This document shows positions 24,650-33,522 of a stretch of DNA of 64,000 nt, one piece after another. The notes beneath the pieces are model-generated. The model did no database searches. It was not told the DNA's origin and was given only the letters and a program-made list of their open reading frames with translations. The position numbers and the translations under genes are program-made. The DNA is from Variovorax paradoxus (lineage in GTDB: Bacteria; Pseudomonadota; Gammaproteobacteria; Burkholderiales; Burkholderiaceae_C), in contig NZ_JAUSXL010000002.1 of assembly GCF_030815975.1 (NCBI RefSeq), positions 3,832,501-3,896,500 of the forward strand, read 5' to 3'. How positions within the stretch are numbered: position 1 is the stretch's first letter; every line of letters begins with the position of its first letter.

Positions 24650-25886
24650 GCGCGGTTGCGCACGCATGCGCGCTGGCCCAGGCCCATTGGAAGTTGTATC
24701 CGCCCAGCCAACCCGTCACGTCGACCACTTCGCCGATGAAATACAGGCCCGGCTGCTTCGATTCCATGGTCTGGGAGGACAGATCGCGGGTGTCGACGCC
24801 GCCGGCGGTGACTTCGGCCTTTTTATAGCCCTCGGTGCCGCTGGGGGTGATCTGCCAGCGGGCAATGCGCTCCGCCAACGCCGCCAGGGCCTTGTCGGCC
24901 GCCTCGTTGACGGGGCGCTGCAGGGCCGGATCCTGCCCGACCCAGGCATCCGCCAGCCGGGAGGGCACCAGCGCGGCCAACTCGTTGGCGATGTGCTTTT
25001 TGGAGCGCAGCTTGGCTTCGCCCAGGGCTTGCGCCACCTCCACGCCGGGTGCGAAATCGAGCGTGAGCGGGCTGCCGGGCTTCCAGTAGCTCGAAATCTG
25101 CAGCACGGCCGGGCCCGAAAGGCCGCGGTGGGTGAACAGCAGGTCTTCGAGAAAGGCGGTCTTTTCCTTTTTGGCCCCGGTCTCGATGCGCACCGGCAGC
25201 GCCAGCCCGGCCAGTTCGGCATACGGCGCCCAGGCTTCGCCGCCGAAGGTCAGCGGCACCAGGGCCGGACGCGGCGCGACCACGCGCAGGCCGAACTGCT
25301 CGGCCAGGCGGTAGCCGAAATCGCTGGCGCCGATCTGCGGAATCGACAGACCGCCGGTGGCGACCACCAGCCTGGGCGTTTCGATGGGGCCCTTGGTGCT
25401 ATCGATCTGGTAGCGACCCGCGCCGGTTGCATCGGCTCCAGAGGCCGAAAACACGATCTTTCCGAGCTTGCACGGCTGCCAGCGCGTGACGCTGCCCGCG
25501 TCGCACTCCGCCAGCAGCATGTCGATGATCTGCTGCGAGGAGCCGTCGCAGAACAGCTGCCCCTTGTGCTTCTCGTGGAAGGCGATGCCGTGCTTCTGCA
25601 CCAGCTCGATGAACTGCTGCGGCGCATAGCGCGACAGCGCCGAGCGGCAGAAATTCGGGTTGTCGCCGATGAAATGGCGCTGCGGGGCGCGCACGTCGAG
25701 GTCGCGGTTGGTGAAATTGGCGCGGCCGCCGCCCGAGATGCGGATCTTCTCGCCGATCTTTTCGCTGTGATCGACCAGCAGCACCTTGAGTCCGCGCTGG
25801 CCGGCCAGTGCGGCACAGAACAGGCCCGCGGCACCGGCGCCGACCACGACGGCGTCGAAATAATGAACCGAAGAAGAATTGCTCAA
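24645..25886 (-). CDS. YhiN/HI0933-family flavoprotein
   Basis: 413 residues if started at the TTG at 25886. No ATG occurs between the stop of the upstream gene and the Rossmann motif, and the TTG lies six bases after that stop, which suggests translational coupling. The N-terminal FAD-binding motif is VVVGAGAAGLFCA, followed by GEKIRISGGGRANFTN, an HI0933 hallmark. The C-terminal GEVVDVTGWLGGYNFQWAWASG-like block (here ending ASAHACATAL) closes the FAD site. Redox partner and reaction are unknown for the family. Confidence 0.88.
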   Translation of the reverse strand: MSNSSSVHYFDAVVVGAGAAGLFCAALAGQRGLKVLLVDHSEKIGEKIRISGGGRANFTNRDLDVRAPQRHFIGDNPNFCRSALSRYAPQQFIELVQKHGIAFHEKHKGQLFCDGSSQQIIDMLLAECDAGSVTRWQPCKLGKIVFSASGADATGAGRYQIDSTKGPIETPRLVVATGGLSIPQIGASDFGYRLAEQFGLRVVAPRPALVPLTFGGEAWAPYAELAGLALPVRIETGAKKEKTAFLEDLLFTHRGLSGPAVLQISSYWKPGSPLTLDFAPGVEVAQALGEAKLRSKKHIANELAALVPSRLADAWVGQDPALQRPVNEAADKALAALAERIARWQITPSGTEGYKKAEVTAGGVDTRDLSSQTMESKQPGLYFIGEVVDVTGWLGGYNFQWAWASAHACATAL

Positions 25887-25891
25887 GGCGG

Positions 25892-26680
25892 TCAGGGGCC
25901 GTCCGCGGCAAGCAGCGGCGGCGGGTTGTATTTGAGATGCCCCACATAGCGCAGCGGCTGCGTGGCGGCAATCGAGGGCACGTCGCCCTCGCGCATGTGC
26001 AGCAGGTCGGCCGGGCTCACCCAGCGCGGATCGGCGTCGGTGATCGGCAGGCCGGCCCGCCGGTAGGCCTCGAGCACGAACTGCGAGCAGAAGAATTGGT
26101 CGTCGCGGCTCGCACCCAGCTGCACCATCGCCATGCCGCTGATGCAGTAGTGGCTGACGGCGGAGGGAACGAGCGGCAGCTCGCACAGGCGCCGGTTCAG
26201 CACGAAAGGCGCATTCAGCAGCACGCCGGTGGTGTTGTAGCGGATGCCCACCTGCGAGTTGGCCCAGGTGCGGAGCTTTTCTACACCTGCAGCATCGAGC
26301 CCGGGCACGCGAAAGGCCACGACCATCTGTTCTTCGTCCACCACGTCGGCCAGCGGCCGGGCGCGCACGCCGCTGCCTACCGCCTCGGCGATCAGGCCGT
26401 CGCCCAGATACAGCACGGCGTGGCTCACGGGCGAGAAGGTGCCCAGCCGGATGCCGAAGGAATTGACCGTGGCGATGGAGGTCAGCAGGATGTCGCCGGG
26501 CTGCAGCGCGTCGGCGGCAATGAGCTCGCCGCCGTTGCCGGGCGCGATGACCGAGCTCTGCACGCGCAGGCGCAGGCCCGCGTCTTTCGATGGCAGGTCG
26601 ACGCGCGTGGCGCAGGCCGACAGCAGCAGCAATGCGGCAGCACCGAACGCCGCTGCGCGGAGATGGCGCCTCGTCATCAT
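25892..26680 (-). CDS. YiiX/NlpC-P60-like lipoprotein
   Basis: 262 residues with a lipoprotein signal (hydrophobic 11-20, lipobox LLSAC, acylated Cys23). The soluble part has the permuted papain-like pattern of YiiX/YebB proteins: LQPGDILLTS, His in PVSHAVLYLGDG and Cys in FFCSQFVLEAYRRAG. Likely a membrane-anchored cysteine peptidase or amidase on cell-wall or lipid substrates. The double ATG at 26680/26677 overlaps the stop of the desaturase-family gene, so they are coupled. Confidence 0.8.
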   Translation of the reverse strand: MMTRRHLRAAAFGAAALLLLSACATRVDLPSKDAGLRLRVQSSVIAPGNGGELIAADALQPGDILLTSIATVNSFGIRLGTFSPVSHAVLYLGDGLIAEAVGSGVRARPLADVVDEEQMVVAFRVPGLDAAGVEKLRTWANSQVGIRYNTTGVLLNAPFVLNRRLCELPLVPSAVSHYCISGMAMVQLGASRDDQFFCSQFVLEAYRRAGLPITDADPRWVSPADLLHMREGDVPSIAATQPLRYVGHLKYNPPPLLAADGP

Positions 26681-27801
26681 CCTTTCCAGACGAATGGAAA
26701 CTTCAACTGCTTGAAGAAGCCGTTGGGCACGTAGTCGCCGAGCACGCCGTACTTCTCGGGCCAGAGTTTGGTGCTCTTCACCGCGGTGCCGAAGAGATAG
26801 TCGAGAAAGGCGTAGTGCGCCGAATAGTTCTTGTCGAGCGCCTCCACGTCCTGGCTGTGGTGCCAGTGGTGGAAGTTGGGCGTGACGATGATGTAGCGCA
26901 GCGGCCCGAGCCGCACGCTCACGTTGCAGTGGTTGAACACCGCCTGGAAACCCACCACCACGATGTACGCATCGATCACTTCCTTGGAGAAGCCCAGCAC
27001 GTAGATGGGCGCCAGCACCAGCGTGCGCGTGATCAGCAGCTCGAGGATGTGCTGGCGCGAGCCGGCCATCCAGTCCATGCTCTTCACGCTGTGGTGCACC
27101 GCGTGCAGGCGCCACAGCACCGGCACCTCGTGGTAGGCGCGGTGGGTCCAGTACTGCACCAGGTCGGCCACCAGGACGATCAGCAGCAGCCCGGCCCAGA
27201 ACGGCAGGTTGCCCACCCAGCCGCGGATGCCGTCGTTGGCGGCCCAGCCGAAGAACTTGTGCACCATCAGGTTGGTGGCCAGCAGCACGAAGCCCACGAT
27301 CATGTGGTTGACCACGAAATGGTGGAAGTCGGTCTGCCATTCCTCGCGGAACACCGGCTGGTCCTTGCGCAGCGCGAACAGCTTCTCGATGAAGATGAAG
27401 ATCAGCGAGGAGCCCAGCAGGTCCAGGATGAACCAGTCCAGGCCGATGTAGGGCGTGTTGTCGGCAAAGTCGTTCACCGGCACCTTGTGCCCGCCCAGCA
27501 GCGCGGCTGCGGCCACCAGCAGGAAGGCGGCCGAAGAGAGCCAGCGCGACCGGTTGAAGATGATGTTCACCAGCGCCAGCCCGCCCGAGACGACCATGGC
27601 CGCCAGCAGGATGAAGCGCATCACGTCGACGTTGTAGCTCTTGCGCAGCTCGGGCGTGGTGAGGTACTGCGGAAAGTGGAAGGCCAGCACGCCGAGGAAG
27701 CACAGGATGCCCAGGCTCAGGGCAATGGTTCCGGTGACGAGGCCGCGGCCGCGCTGCAGCTGGCCGTGGCTGCCCGTGAAGTCGTTCAGTTTGTCGAGCA
27801 T
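26677..27801 (-). CDS. Sterol desaturase/fatty acid hydroxylase family membrane protein
   Basis: 374 residues from the ATG after GAGAGAGAGGCGG; six or so hydrophobic helices. The di-iron histidine clusters are present: HRAYH (HxxxH), HAVHH (HxxHH) and HHWHH. The enzyme uses O2 to hydroxylate or desaturate a lipid at the inner membrane. Coupling to a lipoprotein hydrolase and a flavoprotein suggests a small envelope-lipid operon (inference). Confidence 0.88.
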   Translation of the reverse strand: MLDKLNDFTGSHGQLQRGRGLVTGTIALSLGILCFLGVLAFHFPQYLTTPELRKSYNVDVMRFILLAAMVVSGGLALVNIIFNRSRWLSSAAFLLVAAAALLGGHKVPVNDFADNTPYIGLDWFILDLLGSSLIFIFIEKLFALRKDQPVFREEWQTDFHHFVVNHMIVGFVLLATNLMVHKFFGWAANDGIRGWVGNLPFWAGLLLIVLVADLVQYWTHRAYHEVPVLWRLHAVHHSVKSMDWMAGSRQHILELLITRTLVLAPIYVLGFSKEVIDAYIVVVGFQAVFNHCNVSVRLGPLRYIIVTPNFHHWHHSQDVEALDKNYSAHYAFLDYLFGTAVKSTKLWPEKYGVLGDYVPNGFFKQLKFPFVWKG

Positions 27802-27908
27802 GTCCGCCTCTCTCTCTCGCTTGCGCTTTTGTTGGAGCGCGATTTTAGGCGGCCGCAGGAAAACGCCCGCATCGACCAAAAGTCCTAGGCGTGCCGCCAG
27901 CTTTGGTG

Positions 27909-28799
27909 TCAGCGCGGCCGCATGGCGCGCCGGCGCAGCAGCGCGGCCGTGCCCAGCGCCATGGCCATGACCAGCAGCGAAACAACGGTGGTCACCGTGC
28001 CCAGCGCATAGATGGAAGGCGTCGTGACGGTCGAGGTCAGGCCCTGCAGTTCGAGCGGCAGCGTGTTGACGTCACCGATGGCTTGCGAGGTGCGGGCGAT
28101 CTCGTCCCACGACAGGGTGAAGCCGAACATGCCGATGCCCACGATCGACGGGCCGATCAGCGGCAGCACCACGAAGCGGAAGGCCTGCCAAGGCGTGGCG
28201 CCGAGGTCGCGCGCGGCTTCCTCGTAGGCCGGGTTGAAGCGATTGAACACCGCGAACATGATGAGCAGGCCGAACGGCAGGGTCCAGGTCAGGTGCGCGC
28301 CGAGCGCGGAACTGAACAGGCCGAGCGCGGTGCCGTAGCCTTCGAGCAGCGCAGTGGCGTCGACTGCCGTCAGCACGCTCTTGATGCCGGTGTCGAGCAG
28401 CCGGAACTGCAGGCCGATGCCGAGCGAAATGATGATCGACGGCATGATGAGGCTCGCCACGGTCACGAAGAACAGGGCGTTGCTGCCCTTGAGCTTCTTG
28501 CGGAACGCGAGGCCGGCCAGCACCGACAGCACCACGGTGAAGCCCATCACCACCGCGCCCAGCGCCAGCGAGCGCCTGAACGCCGCGCCGATGTCGACGG
28601 TGCCCAGGCCCTCGGCCAGCTTGTGGAACCAGTGCAGCGAGACGCCGCGCAGCGGAAAGGTCAATCCGCCCTCCGGGCCCTGGAAGCTCAGGATGAAGAT
28701 CGTGATCATCGGGCCATAGAGGAACAGCACGAACAGGGCGAATACCGTGGCCAGGGGCCAGAAGCCGGGGCTGCGTTGTTCGCCGATGCGTTGGCTCAT
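27909..28799 (-). CDS. ABC transporter permease, PotC-type
   Basis: 296 residues, six helices. The EAA loop EEAARDLGATPWQAFRFVVLPL contacts the ATPase. Second permease of a spermidine/putrescine-class importer. It is the last gene of the operon ATPase (31463-32581), binding protein, permease, this gene. It is separated from the first permease by a 320-base gap holding a large inverted repeat, which could lower its expression. Confidence 0.9.
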   Translation of the reverse strand: MSQRIGEQRSPGFWPLATVFALFVLFLYGPMITIFILSFQGPEGGLTFPLRGVSLHWFHKLAEGLGTVDIGAAFRRSLALGAVVMGFTVVLSVLAGLAFRKKLKGSNALFFVTVASLIMPSIIISLGIGLQFRLLDTGIKSVLTAVDATALLEGYGTALGLFSSALGAHLTWTLPFGLLIMFAVFNRFNPAYEEAARDLGATPWQAFRFVVLPLIGPSIVGIGMFGFTLSWDEIARTSQAIGDVNTLPLELQGLTSTVTTPSIYALGTVTTVVSLLVMAMALGTAALLRRRAMRPR

Positions 28800-29120
28800 T
28801 TGTCTTCTTCCTTCAGGGCGTGTGCACAGGACACCGGGTACTCTCCTCCGCGAATGTCCCCCGGCCTGCGGCCTCCTCCTTGATTTCGCTGCGGGGAGCA
28901 CCCGATGCCCTGTGCACCAGGGCACGCTCTTGGTGTACAGCTGATCAACGACCGCTCTGTCCAACGCTCCCGTCGATGGGGTGCCTTGCGCAGCGAAATC
29001 AAGGGGGAGGCCGCAGGCCGGAGGACATTCGCGGAGCAAGGTACCCCGTCGGCGGGAGCGCGCCCTGAACAACTGCGCCCAAACACAACGCGACGACAAA
29101 CAGAAAAACAAGGTCCCATC
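28800..29120. repeat. Inverted-repeat element inside the ABC operon
   Basis: This 321-base gap has no gene. Two 48-base arms, 28846-28893 and 28989-29036, are inverted copies with only two mismatches, around a 95-base centre. Weaker symmetry extends outwards (TTCAGGGCG near 28813 and its complement near 29068). Such GC-rich paired blocks look like a MITE or dispersed intergenic repeat. Transcribed with the operon it would fold into one long hairpin between the two permease genes. Confidence 0.8.
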
Positions 29121-30017
29121 TCAGAGCTCCTTGCGAATATCGACCAGCTGCGTGAGACCCCAGATGATCATCAGCACCACCGCCAGCAGGATCATCGCGT
29201 TGGCCGCGGCCAGCGGAAATTGCAGGTACGAGGTCTGCACCTGGATGATCTTGCCGATCGATGCGATCTGCTGGCCGCCCATCACGCCGATGGTGACGAA
29301 GTCGCCCATCACGATGGTGATGACGAAGATCGAGCCGATCAGAATGCCGGTGCGCGACAGCGGCACCACCACGTTCCAGAGCGTCTGCCAGCCCGAGGCG
29401 CCCGCGTCGCTGGCGGCTTCGAGCAGCGAGCGGTCGATGCGCATCATGCTGTTGAAGATCGGCACGATCATGAACATCGTGTAGAGGTGCACGAAGGCGA
29501 GCACCACTGAGAAATTGGAGAACAGCAGCCACTCGACCGGCTGGTCGACGGCGCCCAGGCCCATCAGCGCCTGGTTGACCAGCCCGTTGCGGCCCAGGAG
29601 CGGCACCCACGAGATCATGCGGATCACGTTGGAGGTCCAGAAGGGCACCGTGCACAGCACGAACAGCGCCGTCTGCATGCCCGGCGAGCGCACGTGAAAC
29701 GCCAGAAAGTAGGCCACCGAAAAACCGACCAGCAGCGTGATGCCCCACACCAGCAGGCAGAACTTGAAGGTGCTCAGGTAGGTGTTGAGCGTGACGCACA
29801 GGTCGCCGTTGTCGGTGAGCTGCGAGCAGCCCTCGAACAGGCTCTGGTAGTTGCGCAGCGTGACCGCCGGGATCAGCTCGTACTCGTTGAAGTTCCACAG
29901 GCTGACCATTGCGACCAGCGCCAGCGGAACCAAAAAGAACAACAGGAACACCAGCGCGAACGGCGCTGCCTGCCACCAAGCCTTGACCGTCAAAGCTCGC
30001 CCCCAGTCTTCGCGCAC
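29121..30017 (-). CDS. ABC transporter permease, PotB-type
   Basis: 298 residues from the GTG at 30017; a TTG eight codons later (TVKAWWQ) is a credible alternative, because the sequence before it merges with a repeat-like intergenic stretch. Six helices; EAA motif LLEAASDAGASGWQTLWNVV. First permease of the polyamine-type importer. Confidence 0.88.
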   Translation of the reverse strand: MREDWGRALTVKAWWQAAPFALVFLLFFLVPLALVAMVSLWNFNEYELIPAVTLRNYQSLFEGCSQLTDNGDLCVTLNTYLSTFKFCLLVWGITLLVGFSVAYFLAFHVRSPGMQTALFVLCTVPFWTSNVIRMISWVPLLGRNGLVNQALMGLGAVDQPVEWLLFSNFSVVLAFVHLYTMFMIVPIFNSMMRIDRSLLEAASDAGASGWQTLWNVVVPLSRTGILIGSIFVITIVMGDFVTIGVMGGQQIASIGKIIQVQTSYLQFPLAAANAMILLAVVLMIIWGLTQLVDIRKEL

Positions 30018-30108
30018 TTCGTGTCGCTACGCCAACCCCCTACCGGGGGCAACACCAGCGGCCCGGCAAAGCCGGTTCCGCGGTGTTTCACGAAAGGGGC
30101 TCGCATGT
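30018..30108. other. Intergenic hairpin-rich stretch before the PotB-type permease
   Basis: It contains CCCCC-TACC-GGGGG (about 30034-30048) and CCGG-CAAAG-CCGG. This looks like a GC-rich dispersed repeat rather than a promoter. No gene seen. Confidence 0.4.
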
Positions 30109-31377
30109 TCAAGCTGCGACGAACTCGTTCCATTTCTTCACCATGTACTCGTTCTCGTCCATCACCGCGTTCCAGCAGGCGATGCCGCCCATGCGCTGCT
30201 CGTAGCTGCCGCCGTCGCGCACCGCGCCGGCCTTGGCCAGCAGGTCGCCGTTCGGGCTCTTGATGTCCTGCGAGGCGGGCTTGCCTTCCATCCAGTAGGC
30301 CCATTCGTAGGCTTCCATCTTGGCCTTGGCGGTGTCGAGCACTGCGCTGTAGTAGCCCTGGCGGTTCAGGTAGGCGCCGGCCCAGCCGTCGAGGAACCAG
30401 TTGATGAATTCGTAGGCGCCGTCGAGCTTCTTGCCCGACAGCGTGGCCGGCAGGCCGAAGCCGGCGGCCCAGGCGCGGTAGCCTTCCTTCAGGGGCTGGA
30501 AGTTGCAGGCGATGCCCTTGGTGCGCACGGCCGTCACGGCCGGCGACCACATCGACTGGATCACCACTTCGCCCGAGGCCATCAGGTTGACCGACTCGTT
30601 GAAGTCCTTCCACAGCGCGCGGAACTGGCCGGCCTTCTTGGCCTCGATCAGGGTCTTGATCGTGAGGTCGATCTCGGCCTTGGTCATGTTGCCCTTGTCG
30701 GCGTACTTGTGGATGCCCTTGGCCTCCACCACCATCGCGGCGTCCATGATGCCGATCGACGGAATGTTCAGGATCGCCGCCTTGCCCTTGAACTCGGGGT
30801 TCAGCAGTTCGGCCCACGAGCCGATGGGCCGCTTGATCAGGTCGGGGCGGATGCCCAGCGTGTCGGCGTTGTAGACCGTCGGAATGAGCGACATGAACTG
30901 TGTCGGCGTGGTCGCGAACTTCTTGCTCTTCTCGCCCTCGAGATAGATCACCTTCTTGGGCGCGGTGCCCTGGTCGCCCACCGCCTTGCCGGCGACTTCG
31001 CCCTTGGTGAAGAGCGTGGTGATCTTGTCGGCGTTCTTGATCTTCCGGGTGTCGATGCCCTTGAGGTTGCCGGTGGGCACGATCTTCTTGAGCGAGAAGA
31101 ACTCGGTGTCGATCAGGTCGAAGCTGTTGGGCGCGGTGACGGCGCGCTTGGTCACGTCGTCGGTGGTCACGGCCACGTACTGGATCTCGATGCCGGTGTC
31201 GGCCTTGAACTTCTCGGCGATGGCCTTGTCCTGGTTCACCGCGGTGCCCAGGTAGCGCAGCACGATCTTTTCCTGCGCATGCACGAAGGGCGCGATGCCC
31301 GTGGCCAGGATGCCGGCGGTGCCTTGCAGCAGGGTGCGACGCTGGAGGCCGGCGGACGAGTCGATGGGGTCGGTCAT
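30109..31377 (-). CDS. ABC transporter substrate-binding protein, PotD/PotF-like
   Basis: 422 residues. The N-terminus carries a Tat-type signal (QRRTLLQGTAG then hydrophobic, cut after FVHA), so a folded protein is probably exported. KIVLRYLGTAVNQDKAIAEK and later ASGEVVIQSMW fit the spermidine/putrescine and related amine class of binding proteins. Substrate is inferred from class only. Second gene of the operon, after the ATPase. Confidence 0.88.
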   Translation of the reverse strand: MTDPIDSSAGLQRRTLLQGTAGILATGIAPFVHAQEKIVLRYLGTAVNQDKAIAEKFKADTGIEIQYVAVTTDDVTKRAVTAPNSFDLIDTEFFSLKKIVPTGNLKGIDTRKIKNADKITTLFTKGEVAGKAVGDQGTAPKKVIYLEGEKSKKFATTPTQFMSLIPTVYNADTLGIRPDLIKRPIGSWAELLNPEFKGKAAILNIPSIGIMDAAMVVEAKGIHKYADKGNMTKAEIDLTIKTLIEAKKAGQFRALWKDFNESVNLMASGEVVIQSMWSPAVTAVRTKGIACNFQPLKEGYRAWAAGFGLPATLSGKKLDGAYEFINWFLDGWAGAYLNRQGYYSAVLDTAKAKMEAYEWAYWMEGKPASQDIKSPNGDLLAKAGAVRDGGSYEQRMGGIACWNAVMDENEYMVKKWNEFVAA

Positions 31378-31462
31378 GGAAGAGTCTCCGTGGAAAAAGG
31401 CAGGGAAAGGAACGTGGAAAAAAACAAACGGAAATGCAGGCAGTGCATGAACGGCCGCGCGC

Positions 31463-32581
31463 TCACAGCGGCATGCTCGCGAGTGCGGCCAGGTCGTCGC
31501 GCGCGAGGCGGCTGCTGCCGTTGTCGACCGGTGCCGGCGCCCGCTCGGCGGGCGGCTTCGCGCCGGGGCCGAGCGCGCGCGCATCGGCCTCGGCCCAGGA
31601 CAGGCGCACCGCATCGCCCGGCGCATGGGGGCTCGCCAGAAAGGCGGCCTCGCCCAGCAGCACCGAGACGCTGCCGCGGCCGGGCGCGGCGTCCTGCAGC
31701 ACAAGGCCGAGCAGCACATAGGTGCCCTGGTACTCGACGTCGGTGACCGTGGCGGCCAGGCCGCCGCTCGCATCGCCACGGGCGATCTTCATGTGGTCGT
31801 TGCGCACGGCGACGGGGCCGGCGGGCGTGTCGAACACGTTGTGGCCGCCCATGAAGCGCGCCACGAACTCGCTCGCCGGATGGTTGTAGACCTGGTGCGG
31901 CGAGCCGACCTGCTCGATCACGCCGTGGTTCATGACCACCATGGTGTCGGCCAGTGCCATCGCTTCTTCCTGCGAGTGCGTGACGTGCACGAAGGTCAGC
32001 CCCAGCTCCTTCTGCCAGCGTCGCAGCTCGGCGCGCATCTGGATGCGCAGGAACGGGTCGAGCGCCGACAGCGGCTCGTCGAGCAGCAGCACGCGCGGCT
32101 CGGTGATGAGTGCGCGCGCCAGCGCCACGCGCTGCTGCTGGCCGCCGGAGAGCTCGCCGGGCTTGCGCGCGGCCAGGTGGCCCATCGCCACGCGCTCCAG
32201 CAGGTCGCGGGCGCGCTTCTGGCGCTCGGCCTTTCCGATTCCCTTCATCTTGAGGCTGAAGGCCACGTTGTCCGTCGCCGACAGGTGCGGGAACAGCGCG
32301 AAGCTCTGGAACATCATCGCGGTGCCGCGCGCGGCCGCGGGCAGGTTCGTGATGTTGCGGTTGTCCAGCAGGATGTCGCCGCTGGTGACCGACTCGTGGC
32401 CCGCGATCATGCGCAGCGTGGTGCTCTTGCCGCAGCCCGAGGGGCCCAGCAGGCAGCAATAGCTGCCGCTCGCGATGCGCAGGTCGATCTGGTCGACGGC
32501 GGCGGGCGTGCCCGCGGCGTAGCGCTTGCTGAGCGCAACGACTTCGATGGCGGCGGGCGGGGGCGCGATGGCGGCGGTCAT
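31463..32581 (-). CDS. ABC transporter ATP-binding protein, PotA-type
   Basis: 372 residues. Walker A GPSGCGKST, Q-loop in MMFQSFALFPHL, signature LSGGQQQR, Walker B VLLLDEPLSALD and His switch HVTHSQEEA are all intact. A C-terminal TOBE-like regulatory domain follows residue 240. First gene of the polyamine-type import operon. A weak GG-N10-GC promoter candidate lies 51 bases upstream. Confidence 0.93.
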   Translation of the reverse strand: MTAAIAPPPAAIEVVALSKRYAAGTPAAVDQIDLRIASGSYCCLLGPSGCGKSTTLRMIAGHESVTSGDILLDNRNITNLPAAARGTAMMFQSFALFPHLSATDNVAFSLKMKGIGKAERQKRARDLLERVAMGHLAARKPGELSGGQQQRVALARALITEPRVLLLDEPLSALDPFLRIQMRAELRRWQKELGLTFVHVTHSQEEAMALADTMVVMNHGVIEQVGSPHQVYNHPASEFVARFMGGHNVFDTPAGPVAVRNDHMKIARGDASGGLAATVTDVEYQGTYVLLGLVLQDAAPGRGSVSVLLGEAAFLASPHAPGDAVRLSWAEADARALGPGAKPPAERAPAPVDNGSSRLARDDLAALASMPL

Positions 32582-32631
32582 CGACGGGCGCCGGGCGCGG
32601 GAAATGATCGGAAGACGGGCATGCTGGCGTT

Positions 32632-32648
32632 AAGCACGCTCCATGCCA
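32632..32648 (-). promoter_or_regulatory. Weak sigma-54-like promoter before the ABC operon
   Basis: The minus strand reads TGGCATGGAGCGTGCTT. The GG-N10-GC spacing is right and the -24 half is good, but the -12 half is GTGC instead of TTGC. Nitrogen-regulated amine uptake would make sense, but this could be chance. Confidence 0.3.
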
Positions 32649-32715
32649 CGTTGGTGGCCAAGGTTGCAAGGCCTCGGGTGGCGATGCCCGGCGGCCTTCG
32701 CCGAGTCTTGGAAGC

Positions 32716-33522
32716 CTAGGTGCCGAAGAGGTTCGCGTCCGCCGGCAGCGCCGCTGCGGCGAGTCCGCGCAGTACGTCGCCCACCACGATCACCGCGGGG
32801 CTCGCGATGCCGGCTTCGGCAATGCCGGCCTGGAGCTTGTCGAGCGTGGTCGCGAGCTGGCGCTGCTGCGGAAGGCTTGCATGCTGCACCACGGCCACCG
32901 GCGTGTCGCCGGGCAGGCCGTGCAGCAGCTCGCGTTCGATGTGGCCCGCGCCCGCCACGCCCATGTAGATCACGAGCGTGAGCCGCGCGCTGTGCGCGGT
33001 GGCGGCCAGGGCGCGCCAGTCGGTCGGGTCTTCGGCCGCGCCGGCGCCGGTCTTGGCATGGCCGGTGACGAACACCACGCCCTGCGCGTGGTCGCGGTGG
33101 GTGAGCGGCACGCCCAGCGAGGTGACGGCCGCAAGCCCGGCGGTGATGCCGTTGACCACCGTGCATTCGATGCCGGCTTCGCGCAGGTGCTCGACCTCTT
33201 CGCCGCCGCGGCCGAAGATGAAGGGGTCGCCGCCCTTGAGCCGGACCACGGTTTCGCCTTCATGCACCGCGGTGATCATGAGCCGTTCGATGAAAGCCTG
33301 GGGCGTGCTCTTGCAGCCGCCGCGCTTGCCCACGTGCACGATGCGCGCACCGGGCCGCGCATAAGAGGCCAGGATGCTCTCGCTCACGAGGTCGTCCACC
33401 AGCAGCACGGTCGCGGCCTGAATCGCCTTGACGGCCTTGATGGTGAGCAGTTCGGGGTCGCCGGGGCCGGCGCCCACCAGCGTGCAGCTTCCGGCGGCGG
33501 ATGGAGAAGTGGCTTTGGTCAT
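32716..33522 (-). CDS. cobA: Uroporphyrinogen-III C-methyltransferase (siroheme synthesis)
   Basis: 268 residues of the SAM-dependent SUMT family: VGAGPGDPELLTIKAVKAI at the start, ARPGARIVHVGKRGG, and RLKGGDPFIFGRGGEE. It makes precorrin-2, the precursor of siroheme, the prosthetic group of NirB. No CysG oxidase/chelatase domain is fused. Its ATG overlaps the ybiB stop by four bases at the end of the nirBD-nasA-ybiB operon, which fits siroheme supply to nitrite reductase. Confidence 0.94.
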   Translation of the reverse strand: MTKATSPSAAGSCTLVGAGPGDPELLTIKAVKAIQAATVLLVDDLVSESILASYARPGARIVHVGKRGGCKSTPQAFIERLMITAVHEGETVVRLKGGDPFIFGRGGEEVEHLREAGIECTVVNGITAGLAAVTSLGVPLTHRDHAQGVVFVTGHAKTGAGAAEDPTDWRALAATAHSARLTLVIYMGVAGAGHIERELLHGLPGDTPVAVVQHASLPQQRQLATTLDKLQAGIAEAGIASPAVIVVGDVLRGLAAAALPADANLFGT

